DNA of 64,000 nt from an uncultured Chitinophaga sp. (GCA_902168205.1 CABHOK010000003.1:1178001-1242000), one strand, 5' to 3'. Positions 45,740 to 55,004 are shown, numbered from the stretch's first letter. Notes: a model not told the origin generated them from the sequence alone. Numbers and translations: made by a program.

Positions 45740-46468
45740 ATGCGTTTGCTTTTTTTTATTCTGCTGAGCTCTGTCCTGATGATACGGTCAGACCCGAGAA
45801 TGAATCCGCAGTCCGATGATCTATACTATGCTTCCCTCAATGAAGCGATACACCAGGGACAATATGATGGTGTTATAACAGTTAACGAACTGAAGACTCA
45901 TGGTAACTTTGGACTAGGCAGTGAAGAACGGCTTGCCGGTGAACTGGTATTGCTGAACGGAATTGCCTATAGTATACCGGCTAGTGGTAAAGCTCATGTT
46001 ATGCCTAAAACAAACAAGATCGCTTTCGCTGCTGTCAAGTTTTTTACCAGTGATAAAAAGCTGTTTGTAAAACGATCGCTTACCATGGCGGAACTTGAAT
46101 CGTTACTTGATTCGGTAATTACCCAGAATTCTTTTGCCGCCATACGCATCCGCGCACATTTTGCTTCCATACAATACCGATCGTTCGAAGTGCAGGAACA
46201 ACCGTATAAGCCCATTAAGGATGTAAAAGAGATTCCATTTGCCGGTGCCGATGTACAGGGAACGCTCGTAGGATTCTTTACACCTAGGGCAGCCGAAGTT
46301 CTGAATAGTCCGGTATATCATTTTCACTATATCGACAACAATAAAACCACAGGTGGACATTTACTGGATTGCAAGATCAGCAAAGCCGAGATTGATATAG
46401 ACTATACATCTGAGTTTACTACGAAGCTTGCCAATCCTTCGCTACTACAACATGTGGATTTGAATTAG
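45740..46468 (+). CDS. Acetolactate decarboxylase homologue with export signal
   Basis: The 242-residue protein matches alpha-acetolactate decarboxylase (BudA/AlsD): NFGLGSEERLAGELVLLNGIAYSI, VQGTLVGFFTPRAAEVLNSPVYHFHYIDNN and TGGHLLDC. H194, H196 and H207 have the H-x-H-x10-H spacing of the zinc site. Such enzymes convert acetolactate to acetoin. The N terminus (MRLLFFILLSSVLMI) looks like a signal peptide, so the enzyme may act outside the cytoplasm. No acetolactate synthase or butanediol dehydrogenase gene is nearby, so its metabolic context is unclear. Confidence 0.85.
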   Translation: MRLLFFILLSSVLMIRSDPRMNPQSDDLYYASLNEAIHQGQYDGVITVNELKTHGNFGLGSEERLAGELVLLNGIAYSIPASGKAHVMPKTNKIAFAAVKFFTSDKKLFVKRSLTMAELESLLDSVITQNSFAAIRIRAHFASIQYRSFEVQEQPYKPIKDVKEIPFAGADVQGTLVGFFTPRAAEVLNSPVYHFHYIDNNKTTGGHLLDCKISKAEIDIDYTSEFTTKLANPSLLQHVDLN

Positions 46469-46670
46469 CTACTGGTCGCTAGCTTTAAGCTGCTGGCCGT
46501 TTATCTTGTAGTCTGTAGTTTTAAGCTGGTAGCTATATAAAAAATAAAGGGAAAACGATTCATGATCTGCTTCCCTTTATTTTAGGACCTGAACTAGCTA
46601 CTAGCTTCAGACTGGTAAATCCTGTAGCCAGCAGCTTGAAGCCAGTATCCTTTTGAGCGTGCACGTTCTG
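46469..46670. repeat. Palindromic AGCT-type intergenic element, copy 2, with central terminator
   Basis: The whole gap between two convergent genes folds on itself. Outer arms at 46482-46497 and 46627-46642 are complementary with one mismatch over 16 bp, an inner pair of AGCT-rich arms is partly complementary, and the centre is a perfect 13-bp terminator stem. The word AGCTGCTGGCTACAGGA on the minus strand (46620-46636) is identical to 31941-31957. Two copies in one window suggest a dispersed repeat that has settled between convergent genes. Confidence 0.7.
46541..46583. terminator. Bidirectional intrinsic terminator at the centre of the palindromic element
   Basis: AAAATAAAGGGAA (46541-46553) pairs perfectly with TTCCCTTTATTTT (46571-46583) around a 17-base loop. 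T-rich tails at the right and A-rich at the left make it usable in both directions, for the acetolactate decarboxylase gene and the TreS-maltokinase gene. Confidence 0.8.
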
Positions 46671-49600
46671 CTATACCGTGGCAAGTTCTTCCAGTTCGTG
46701 GTATTCTTCGTAGTGCATGATGGCCTTGATGCCACGCAGCGGTATAATTACCCAGTCCGGACGATTGTTCAGCTCATAGTTCAATTCATATATAGCTTTC
46801 TCCAACAGGAATGTATTCATGAGTATATCCATGTCTTCTTTGTTTTTCGGAATGAACGCACTTCCCTGTACCGTTTCCAGGTACGCTTTAACAAAGAAGC
46901 CGCTCATGTAGTGATACCATTGTTCAACGTACGGTATCAGGTTGCTATAGTCTTCTTTCCGGATCTGGTTGTCGAGGAACAAACTCGCATAGGCAGCATA
47001 GTGGAAAGAACGTACCATTCCGGCTATATCCCGTAACGGAGAACGTTTCAATCTGCGTTCGCTATAGCTGCGGGCCGGTTCGCCTTCAAAATCTGTGATC
47101 ACAAAATCTTTACCGGTAAATAAGACTTGTCCTAAATGATAATCACCATGGATTCGGATCTTGACCACATCGATCTTACGCTTATATATATTGCGGAATG
47201 TTTTTAGTATATCATCCTTCATCGAAAGTACTTCTTCCGCTTCATGCCTTACTTCGCTGGACAGTCGCGATAATGTTCGTGTCTGATTCTGAAATGTACC
47301 CCGCACGAGCGACTGTAATCCGGAGAATAAAGATCGTTGATAATGCAATGAATATTCTTCAGATGAAAATGCCGGCAGCGAACTTCCGGAAGCGAGTGCC
47401 AGGTGCATTTCCCCGGTGCGTATACCGAGTTGTCGTGCACGCTCCGCCAATGTAGCATCGATCAGTTCTTTCAAAGACTCCGGCATCTGGTCGTAACCAA
47501 CCGGATCTGTTATGGTTCCGTGCAGTGAAGGTAAATTCGGTACATCCGCGAGCGACAATACTTTTTCGTTGAAATCATCGAGGCGATCCAGCATGTAAGT
47601 CCAGGCATCGCTGCTGCTTTCTACCATCTCCTGCATCATGCCCAGCACAATGGCATCATTGCCCAATCGCCATTCGATCGCTCCTACAAAAGGAGGCACA
47701 TGCTGGAAGTGCGCATGTTCTGTAAGGAAATGTGAAATTTCAAGATCAGGATTAATGATGCGATCTACCTTGCGGTATAGCTTCAGGAAAAATTTATTGT
47801 CGAACGTAAGCGATGTATTGCTTTGTTCTCCTCCCAATACCCGAGGCTTTATTGCTTCCTGCTCCTCTATATATTTACTCAACGTGCGACTTGCCTGGAA
47901 GCGTATTTCACTGTCGCGTAAGCCTATAGTTTGGTTGGCAGCCATACCGGTTATTAATGCCAGCTGATATTCTATACCGTAGAGCGCATCGTATAGTATA
48001 CCTTGTTCTTCGCCAATCGTGAGGTTACAGATAACCGACTGCGGACAGCTCTCGCGCAGTTTGGTGGCCAGTGTATCTTTACCGAATGCTACCGGCAACT
48101 GGTATATCTCCGATAAACCACTTTGATAGTGTACTTCAACAAGCAGAATAACCGTAGTGCTGGTTTCGTGCGGTATGGTGGCATGCTGAATGATCTGCAT
48201 GTTTTCAATCACGCGGCCCTTTCCTCCAAACCAGCGCAGGTTCAGCATATAGTTAGGGAGTACATTTTGAGACAACGTCTCCAATATGCGCTTGCTGGTA
48301 ATTTCTTTCCAATCGCGGATAGCCAGGTGTGGCAATTCTTTGGCGCGATCTATTTCCGGGTGCACTTTGTCCAATACAAACCACTGGCAGCCGTGTGCAC
48401 TCAGCGTGAAGAAATATATACCATCGTCTTTGATGATCGGGAATTTGTTATTGCTGAATATCTCTTTCGGTACATAACCCAGGAACTCACGAAGATCAAG
48501 TTCGGCTGGCTGCGTATAGCGCGAAAGGTTTACAATCACCAGGATGCTTTCCTCTTTATAGTTGCGTGTAAACGCGAGTATCTTCGGATTCTCGCATGCT
48601 ATGAATTTCATGTCGCCCCGACTGAAAGCTTTATATTGTTTGCGCTTGTTAATGAGCCGCTTCATCCACCACAACAACGATGACGTGTTGCGTCCCTGAA
48701 TCTCAACGTTAACAGATTCGTAATGATAATCCGGATCGAGTATCACTGGCAGGTATAGCTTATGCGGATTGCATTCTGAAAAACCAGCGTTACGATTTGA
48801 TGACCACTGCATAGGCGTACGAACACCATCGCGATCGCCCAGGTAAAAATTATCGCCCATGCCAATCTCATCACCATAATATAGCACCGGTGTGCCGGGT
48901 AGTGAGAACAACAGGTAATTGAGTAACTCTATTTTATTCCGGTTGTTCCCCATCAGTGGAGCGAGCCGGTGTCGTATACCCAGGTTGATGCGTGCTTTTG
49001 GATCTTTAACATATACCCGGTACATATAGTCTCGTTCCTCATCCGTTACCATTTCGAGGGTTAGTTCATCGTGGTTGCGCAGAAATATAGCCCACTGACA
49101 TGTTTCCGGTATAGGAGGAGTCTGATCAAATATATCCGTGATGGGGTAGCGGTCTTCCGTCTGCAACGCCATGAACATACGCGGCATCACCGGGAAGTGA
49201 TAGTTCATGTGGCATTCATCGCCATCGCCAAAGTAAGAAGCTGAATCTTCCGGCCACATGTTGGCTTCTGCCAGTAACATGGTGCCGGGGTAATTTTCAT
49301 CAATATGTTTACGAAGCTCCTTTAGAAAATCGTGTGTCTCCGGAAGGTTCTCTCCGTTGGTACCTTCACGTTCGAAGAGATAGGGAACAGCATCAAGTCT
49401 GAACCCATCTACACCCATCTCGCACCAGTAATCCAGGATCTTGAAAACTTCCTGTTGCACGAGCGGGTTATCATAGTTAAGATCGGGTTGATGATAGAAG
49501 AAACGATGCCAGTAAAACTGTTGTGCTACGGGGTCCCATGTCCAATTAGATGCTTCAAAATCCTGGAAGATGATGCGTACATCTTTATACTGTTTCGGAT

Positions 49601-50021
49601 CATCCGTCCATACATAGTAATTCCTATAGTCTGAACCCTTCGGAGATTTTCGCGCCCGTTGAAACCACGGATGCTGGTCGGAAGTATGATTGATAACAAG
49701 CTCGGTAATTACTTTCAGGTTCCGGTCATGCGCTTCTTTCAGGAACTGTTTGAATTGGTAAATATTGCCATAAGCCGGGTTAATGCTATAGTAATCGGCA
49801 ATGTCGTAACCATCATCCTTGAGCGGCGATGGGTAGAACGGCAGCACCCATATAGCTGTAACCCCGAGGTCTTTGAGGTAATCGAGTTTCTCCAGCAAGC
49901 CATCGAAGTCACCAATGCCATCGCCATTCCCATCGCGAAAGGCTTTAATGTGCAATTCATAGATCACAGCATCCTTGTACCAGTGAATCTTGTCATCCAG
50001 TTCAGTTCTATTTACGGGCAT
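46671..50021 (-). CDS. treS: TreS-maltokinase fusion: maltose alpha-D-glucosyltransferase / maltokinase
   Basis: Residues 1 to about 550 are trehalose synthase (TreS, GH13): HWYKDAVIYELHIKAFRDGNGDGIGDF, nucleophile D210 in GFRLDAVPYLFE, acid E252 in LLAEANMWPED and D318 in RNHDELTLE. It interconverts maltose and trehalose. From about residue 580 the protein has a maltokinase (Mak/Pep2) domain with NLRWFGGKGR, LGGEQSNTSLTF, the catalytic HGDYHLGQVLF and the metal-binding ITDFEGEPARS, which phosphorylates maltose to maltose 1-phosphate with ATP. The fusion is known in many bacteria and there feeds GlgE; no glgE is in this window. The gene faces the TreYZ operon, so both trehalose routes are clustered. 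Confidence 0.95.
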   Translation of the reverse strand: MPVNRTELDDKIHWYKDAVIYELHIKAFRDGNGDGIGDFDGLLEKLDYLKDLGVTAIWVLPFYPSPLKDDGYDIADYYSINPAYGNIYQFKQFLKEAHDRNLKVITELVINHTSDQHPWFQRARKSPKGSDYRNYYVWTDDPKQYKDVRIIFQDFEASNWTWDPVAQQFYWHRFFYHQPDLNYDNPLVQQEVFKILDYWCEMGVDGFRLDAVPYLFEREGTNGENLPETHDFLKELRKHIDENYPGTMLLAEANMWPEDSASYFGDGDECHMNYHFPVMPRMFMALQTEDRYPITDIFDQTPPIPETCQWAIFLRNHDELTLEMVTDEERDYMYRVYVKDPKARINLGIRHRLAPLMGNNRNKIELLNYLLFSLPGTPVLYYGDEIGMGDNFYLGDRDGVRTPMQWSSNRNAGFSECNPHKLYLPVILDPDYHYESVNVEIQGRNTSSLLWWMKRLINKRKQYKAFSRGDMKFIACENPKILAFTRNYKEESILVIVNLSRYTQPAELDLREFLGYVPKEIFSNNKFPIIKDDGIYFFTLSAHGCQWFVLDKVHPEIDRAKELPHLAIRDWKEITSKRILETLSQNVLPNYMLNLRWFGGKGRVIENMQIIQHATIPHETSTTVILLVEVHYQSGLSEIYQLPVAFGKDTLATKLRESCPQSVICNLTIGEEQGILYDALYGIEYQLALITGMAANQTIGLRDSEIRFQASRTLSKYIEEQEAIKPRVLGGEQSNTSLTFDNKFFLKLYRKVDRIINPDLEISHFLTEHAHFQHVPPFVGAIEWRLGNDAIVLGMMQEMVESSSDAWTYMLDRLDDFNEKVLSLADVPNLPSLHGTITDPVGYDQMPESLKELIDATLAERARQLGIRTGEMHLALASGSSLPAFSSEEYSLHYQRSLFSGLQSLVRGTFQNQTRTLSRLSSEVRHEAEEVLSMKDDILKTFRNIYKRKIDVVKIRIHGDYHLGQVLFTGKDFVITDFEGEPARSYSERRLKRSPLRDIAGMVRSFHYAAYASLFLDNQIRKEDYSNLIPYVEQWYHYMSGFFVKAYLETVQGSAFIPKNKEDMDILMNTFLLEKAIYELNYELNNRPDWVIIPLRGIKAIMHYEEYHELEELATV

Positions 50022-50254
50022 AATCGTAAGAATTTATAGTCTGCGTATAGTCTTACAAGAAATCCGATTAAAATAGTGTACCAGCCTTTACACAATAGAA
50101 TGTAGACAAATCGGGTCTTCACTGGCCTTACACCAACTATTTGTATCACTTTTTGCCCGCTTTATATGCCGCTCGCCAGACGAGGTGTAATATTTAGCGG
50201 TAACTTCCATTTCTATACTCTTACTTTTTCGACACTTTTGGAGAAAATCTGCTA
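50022..50254. other. Divergent intergenic region
   Basis: 233 bp between the start of treS and the TPR kinase. No gene, no clear TAnnTTTG element and no strong hairpin were seen. Confidence 0.3.
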
Positions 50255-52267
50255 ATGCCCTTTTCGATACGTTTTTTTTCAGGATGCATTATGCTCTGCA
50301 TGCTCAGTCTGCAACAGGTAACGGCACAGGATGCTCCCGGTAGTTCAATTGACTGGTATGAGAGTTTTTTTCAACCGCGCAAGCGTAAACCTGTTGAGAA
50401 AGAACTGGAACAAGCCACTATTAAGTTACGAGAATCAAAACGTACTGGCAACAAGACAGCCGAAGTAAAAGCGCTGATGGAAACGGGGTTGCTACATTTG
50501 ACGGGCGCACACAATGTAGATCGGGCTATGGATTTCTTCATACAGGCGCTTGCGCTGGAAGACTCATTGAACCTGAACCATGAAAAAATATTTACGTATC
50601 TGGCGATGGCTGAGGTTTCACAGGAGGTAGACTCTCACCAGGAAAGTGCTGCTTTTTTAAACGATGCCTTTGCAATCAGCGAGCCTTTCAAAGATCCCCA
50701 AATTTTTGTATTGATCCTGAACAAACTCGGACGCGTAAATGCGAAGCGTGGAAAGATTGATGACGCGTTCGAGAACTATGAGATGGTGTTGAAATATGAA
50801 GATCAACTGAACCAGCCAAGCATAGAAGCCGAGGCATTGTTTAACCTGGGACATCTCTTTTCACAACAAGGTAAATATACCGAAGCATTGCAGACGCATA
50901 AACGAGCTTTGGCGATTAGCCGATCTATTCGCGATAAAAAAAGTGAAGCAACATCGTTGAATGACATCGGTGAATTATACCACCTGATGAAGAACGATGA
51001 AAAGGCGCTGGCCAATCATATAGTAGCCCTTGAAATACGGCAGGCGTTAAAAGACAAGCGTACTATTGCCGAATCGTACAATAACATTGGTGTTCTATAC
51101 TACCGGAAGAAAAATTACCAGCGCGCTGCTGCCAATTTGCAGTTAGCGCTGGAAGCCGCGCGTGCAGCGCAGGCACAGGAGCAGATACAAAAAAGTTATG
51201 AATACCTGAGCTTCTGCTACCAGGCTGTAGGTGATTTTAAAAAAGCACTGAACTATAAAGATGAATACTTAAGTATACACGATTTTATAGTGAATGAGCG
51301 TAATGAACAGCAGGCGCTTGCAACGGCAAATCGTTATGCGCTGAAAAAGAGAGAATCACAGATCGATAAACTTGAAATTGATCGCATCCAACGCGAGAAA
51401 GAAATCGCAGCGCAGAAGAAATTCAGAAATGTACTTTTCGGTCTTATCGGGCTTGGCTGTATCATTGTTATACTCGTAACCTATCTTTATATCGTTAAGA
51501 AGCGATCGAATAAAGTTTTACAGGAGGCGAATGATAAAGTGCAATTGCAAAATATAGCATTGCAGGATTTGAATGCTACAAAGGATAAATTCTTCTCGAT
51601 CATTAGTCACGATCTAAAAGGGCCGCTGAATTCGCTTACATCTTTTTCGGGCTTGCTGATTAACCACACCGACAGTTTGAGTAAAGATGAAATCAAGATG
51701 CTGGCAAAAGATCTTGATAAATCATTGAAGAATCTCTTCGCGCTACTCGAAAATCTGCTGGAGTGGTCGCGCTCGCAAACCGGCAAGATTGAATTTAAAC
51801 CGGAGGCTTTTGATGTACACAAGTTGCTGGAAGAGAATAAAGATTTACTCACCGCACAGGCACAGAATAAAAAGATAACATTGGAAAACGGAAGTACACA
51901 ACAGCAGATGATCTATGCGCATAAGAACTCCGTTAACACCGTGGTGCGTAACCTCATTGCCAATGCTATCAAATTTACTCCGGAAGGAGGGAAGATTACC
52001 GTGAGCGCACAGCAGCAGGCAGATTCAGTAGTTATCTCGATTGCCGATACAGGTGTGGGGATGAGCAAAGATGTAATGAATAAACTTTTCCGCATCGACA
52101 CCAAGCACACTACCAAAGGTACTGCCGATGAAAAAGGTACCGGCCTCGGACTCATTTTGTGTAAAGAGTTCGTTGAAAAGAATGGCGGACACATCTGGGT
52201 TGAAAGTGAAGAAGGCAAGGGTTCTGTATTCAGATTTACTGTGCCTCGAAATTCACAAGCGAATTAA
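50255..52267 (+). CDS. TPR sensor histidine kinase, membrane-bound
   Basis: A signal peptide (CMLSLQQVTAQ) leads into six or seven TPR units (about 60-350, for example LFNLGHLFSQQGKYTEALQ, SYNNIGVLYYRKKNYQRAA), a coiled coil, one transmembrane helix (FGLIGLGCIIVILVTYLYIV, about 394-413) and a kinase core with H452 in FSIISHDLKGPLNS, the N box NLIANAIKFTPEGG, DTGVGMS and GTGLGLILCK. The TPRs face the periplasm and probably bind a peptide or protein partner. No cognate regulator lies next to it. Length is 670 residues and all kinase boxes are intact. Confidence 0.92.
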   Translation: MPFSIRFFSGCIMLCMLSLQQVTAQDAPGSSIDWYESFFQPRKRKPVEKELEQATIKLRESKRTGNKTAEVKALMETGLLHLTGAHNVDRAMDFFIQALALEDSLNLNHEKIFTYLAMAEVSQEVDSHQESAAFLNDAFAISEPFKDPQIFVLILNKLGRVNAKRGKIDDAFENYEMVLKYEDQLNQPSIEAEALFNLGHLFSQQGKYTEALQTHKRALAISRSIRDKKSEATSLNDIGELYHLMKNDEKALANHIVALEIRQALKDKRTIAESYNNIGVLYYRKKNYQRAAANLQLALEAARAAQAQEQIQKSYEYLSFCYQAVGDFKKALNYKDEYLSIHDFIVNERNEQQALATANRYALKKRESQIDKLEIDRIQREKEIAAQKKFRNVLFGLIGLGCIIVILVTYLYIVKKRSNKVLQEANDKVQLQNIALQDLNATKDKFFSIISHDLKGPLNSLTSFSGLLINHTDSLSKDEIKMLAKDLDKSLKNLFALLENLLEWSRSQTGKIEFKPEAFDVHKLLEENKDLLTAQAQNKKITLENGSTQQQMIYAHKNSVNTVVRNLIANAIKFTPEGGKITVSAQQQADSVVISIADTGVGMSKDVMNKLFRIDTKHTTKGTADEKGTGLGLILCKEFVEKNGGHIWVESEEGKGSVFRFTVPRNSQAN

Positions 52268-52278
52268 TATATACTCTT

Positions 52279-52387
52279 TTTTAAATCCAATTTCACAAAG
52301 AACGAAGGAGGCACAAAGGTAGACAGAGGTATAAATCTTTGTGCCCCTTTAAGCCTCTTTTGTGTACTCCGTGCAATGGATTTAAAG
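52279..52387. repeat. Nested inverted repeat between convergent genes
   Basis: The outer arms TTTAAATCCA (52280-52289) and TGGATTTAAA (52377-52386) are perfectly complementary, and inside them GGCACAAAG (52310-52318) pairs with CTTTGTGCC (52337-52345). The intervening arms are partly complementary as well, so about 108 bp form one long imperfect hairpin. Its position between two convergent stops suggests a terminator role or a small non-autonomous repeat. The CTTTGTGCC-like wording resembles intergenic repeats common in Bacteroidota genomes; that comparison is from memory. Confidence 0.65.
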
Positions 52388-52768
52388 TTAATGTTTATGA
52401 AAACCTTTACTCACCATATTTAGTATATGTCCCGAAGCGATGAGCAATCCTGATAGGATGCGGATCAGGATCATACCATAAAGATGTGTATACTCGCAAA
52501 GTATAAATAACAGCCAGCCGGAGATAAAGGAAGCAATGACTGCCGGTTTGAATTTCATATCAGTATTATTTCGCAGCGTAAGAAAAGACAGCCCGATACC
52601 TGCACCGAGTACAGCGAGGTGAAAGTAATGATCGTGATGTTCGTGTGGGTAAAACACAAGCAGCGTACCTGCCAACGAAGTGGCTATGCAGTGAATCATG
52701 CAGAGAAACGAAAAGCAAATCCCGGAGAGGTCCGGGAGTTTGCCTGCTATTAAACGAAGCGTCTTCAT
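52388..52768 (-). CDS. MerC-domain membrane protein
   Basis: From the ATG at 52768 this is a 126-residue protein with about four membrane helices; an ATG at 52792, inside the methyltransferase gene, would add eight residues. The FSFLCMIHCIATSL segment in the first helix matches the paired cysteines of MerC-like proteins, which transport mercuric ions in mer operons but in Bacteroidota are mostly housekeeping proteins of unknown role. A histidine-rich loop (PHEHHDHYFH) follows the second helix and may bind metal. It lies directly after the methyltransferase gene on the same strand and probably shares its transcript. No merR or merA is nearby. Confidence 0.78.
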   Translation of the reverse strand: MKTLRLIAGKLPDLSGICFSFLCMIHCIATSLAGTLLVFYPHEHHDHYFHLAVLGAGIGLSFLTLRNNTDMKFKPAVIASFISGWLLFILCEYTHLYGMILIRILSGLLIASGHILNMVSKGFHKH

Positions 52769-52775
52769 GTATATA

Positions 52776-53852
52776 TCAACGTTTGGCTTCAATAACCATA
52801 TTTACCTGCGACTTTATAGCCGTGCGTACATTTTTGAATCCAGCCTTGTGCAGTACGTCAAAAAGTTTCGCACCACCCGCCTGAGCTCCGAGACATTCAC
52901 CACCATCGTGTTGTGAGTGAGGTACGCAAAGCGCAGTGGACCCCGCATAGTACATGCGACCGATCGGGTTGAGGTTGTCTTCTACGCGATCACCGGCAAG
53001 TGGCTCTACGAGCATCACGGAACCTGATTTACTCAATGCACGTAACGCATATATAGCCGCACGGCTGGGATGACCGAGATCGTGAAAGGCATCCATAAAA
53101 CAAATAAGGTCATACCCGATAGCCGGGTAATTTTCCGCGGTACAATTCTCGAACGTAACGTTGCTGATACCTTGCTCGTGTGCACGCTGCCGCGCAACCA
53201 GTATAGATTCTTTGTGATAGTCGAACCCGAATACATGACTGTTGGGAAATGCTTTTGCCAAAAGCAACGAAGATGCCCCGTGTCCACAACCTATATCGGC
53301 AATATTTCCGCCGGCCGTGAGTATTTCTTTTATACCATCCAGTGCCGGAATCCAAGCATCCACGAGATGTGCTTTATAGCCTGTTCGAAAAAATGCTTCT
53401 GTCCCGAAGAAAAGTTTATGAGCATGCTGGTGCCATCCCAAACCTTTACCGCTTTTAAACTCCGCTACAAGTTTTTCTTCTTCAGCCCATACAGTAGCCG
53501 GTATATCTAAACCCGCTGTGAGGTATGCAGGGCTTTCAGGTTCTGCCAATACCAGGCCATGTTCAAAAGGAAGTTGGTATGTCTTGGATTCCGGGTTATA
53601 GTATATATACTTTCCGGCAGCCATACAGTTGAGCCATTCCTGCACATAACGTTCATGTGTTCCGGTTTTGTCAGCAAGGTGCCGCGGTGTGATCCATCCC
53701 GCACCATGCATCGCGGTGAACAAACCGAGCTTATGGCCGAGCTGCGTCATGGCAGAACCCATGGTAGCAGACATGTCCATAATAACCTGTCCTGCGAAAG
53801 CTTCTACTTTGGACAGGTCGATTGAAGGGAGGTTTTCAGTTGTTGTTGTCAT
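52776..53852 (-). CDS. SAM-dependent methyltransferase (class I, winged-helix N terminus)
   Basis: The 358-residue protein has an N-terminal helical/winged-helix region (LGLFTAMHGAGWITPRHLADKTGTHERYVQEWL) of the kind used for dimerisation by O-methyltransferase-like enzymes, followed by a Rossmann fold with the SAM-binding motif ADIGCGHGASSLLLAKAF (about 184-200), FGFDYHKESI and FMDAFHDLGHP. It resembles the Rv2258c-like family of unknown substrate. A -7 element lies just upstream (53874-53881). It is divergent from the AraC regulator gene at 54018, which may control it. Confidence 0.88.
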   Translation of the reverse strand: MTTTTENLPSIDLSKVEAFAGQVIMDMSATMGSAMTQLGHKLGLFTAMHGAGWITPRHLADKTGTHERYVQEWLNCMAAGKYIYYNPESKTYQLPFEHGLVLAEPESPAYLTAGLDIPATVWAEEEKLVAEFKSGKGLGWHQHAHKLFFGTEAFFRTGYKAHLVDAWIPALDGIKEILTAGGNIADIGCGHGASSLLLAKAFPNSHVFGFDYHKESILVARQRAHEQGISNVTFENCTAENYPAIGYDLICFMDAFHDLGHPSRAAIYALRALSKSGSVMLVEPLAGDRVEDNLNPIGRMYYAGSTALCVPHSQHDGGECLGAQAGGAKLFDVLHKAGFKNVRTAIKSQVNMVIEAKR

Positions 53853-53873
53853 TTGAGGTTAATTTTTTTTTGA

Positions 53874-53881
53874 CAAAACTA
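53874..53881 (-). promoter_or_regulatory. Candidate -7 element TAGTTTTG (minus strand)
   Basis: On the minus strand this reads TAGTTTTG, matching TAnnTTTG, 21 bp before the methyltransferase ATG. A TTTCG about 28 bp upstream is only a poor -33 match. Confidence 0.4.
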
Positions 53882-54017
53882 TGTATACCGAAAACCTTCA
53901 GCCTATGCGAAACGGATGAAAGCTTATGCGGGAAGTATTTTGTGTTTACCTGCCAAGTGTCGTTAAATAGTTGACACTTGATGATGAACCCATACCGAGT
54001 CGATTCGTTTAACACGA

Positions 54018-55004
54018 ATGATCATGATGGAGGCTATTAAAACAAAAGGAGAACTGGAGCATGCGCTAAGTACAGTTCTGATGAATGGTAAAACCGATCA
54101 GCTCCGGGTACAAAATGAGCTGGGAAAATTCGAATGCCGGGTGACGCGTCATCAGCACTTCTCGTTGTTGCAGCATGAGTATACCAATGAAGGTCCGTTA
54201 TTAACAATTCCGATTACTCGCAAGACACCTTGCATTACCATGATCTTTCAGTTTGGTGGTTACTCTGCATACCGTGATAAGCATAATCCGTTTTTACTGC
54301 CATGCTATCACCAGTCTATTAACTATTTTAATATGTATGATTGTCGCAGCCTGGTGGATGAACGCATGCGACAACATGACATCACATTTGTACTGGACGA
54401 TACATTCTATAACACGTTGTTACACGATGGTGTTATGGAAGGAAATTTACTGACTGAAAAAATTCTGAATCGCGAAGAGTTCAATACCATCAATGCTCGT
54501 CAACCGATCGATGCCGGTGTTCAGGGAGTGCTGCATAATATACTCCATTGTCCTTTCAAGAACGGCATGCGCGACATGTATATAACCGCTCAACTCAAAG
54601 CGCTTATGATGCTGCAATGCTGTCAGTTCCATTATGCGGTAAGTGATAAACCTGCACCTAAAGACGCCAAACTCACGAGTCGTGATCGCGATACATTGAT
54701 GGCTATATATGATTTTCTCACCGAACGTTATCACGATGAGACAACGCTCACGGACCTCTCGCGCAGGTTTGGTATAAACGAATTTAAACTGAAATACGGT
54801 TTCCGGAAACTATTCGATACATCTCCCATAAAATATATACAAGATCGAAGACTTCAATTCGCAGGTCTCCTGCTACGCAATACAAACAAATCCATAACTG
54901 AAGTGGCAGATGAAATCGGCTACGAACACGCTAATAATTTTTCGATAGCCTTTCGAAAAAAGTTTGGCGTGGCACCTCAGGTTTACCGGAATGGGCTCGG
55001 TTAA
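54018..55004 (+). CDS. AraC-family transcriptional regulator
   Basis: The 328-residue protein has a 220-residue N-terminal domain of unknown ligand and a C-terminal AraC DNA-binding domain (about 228-326): LTDLSRRFGINEFKLKYGFRKLFDTSPIKYIQDRRLQFAGLLL and SITEVADEIGYEHANNFSIAFRKKFGVAPQVYR, both HTH motifs intact. The size fits the PchR-like subgroup. Divergent from the methyltransferase gene with 165 bp in between, so it is a candidate regulator of that gene. ATGs at 54024 and 54027 are equally possible starts. Confidence 0.92.
   Translation: MIMMEAIKTKGELEHALSTVLMNGKTDQLRVQNELGKFECRVTRHQHFSLLQHEYTNEGPLLTIPITRKTPCITMIFQFGGYSAYRDKHNPFLLPCYHQSINYFNMYDCRSLVDERMRQHDITFVLDDTFYNTLLHDGVMEGNLLTEKILNREEFNTINARQPIDAGVQGVLHNILHCPFKNGMRDMYITAQLKALMMLQCCQFHYAVSDKPAPKDAKLTSRDRDTLMAIYDFLTERYHDETTLTDLSRRFGINEFKLKYGFRKLFDTSPIKYIQDRRLQFAGLLLRNTNKSITEVADEIGYEHANNFSIAFRKKFGVAPQVYRNGLG

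Noticed and set aside
46653-47036. A 127-residue + strand frame antisense to the maltokinase domain
   Set aside because: It is fully inside a well-supported gene and its sequence is an antisense by-product.
52388-52768. Reading the MerC-like gene as part of a mercury resistance operon
   Set aside because: No merR, merT, merP or merA gene is present, and MerC-domain proteins are common outside mer operons.
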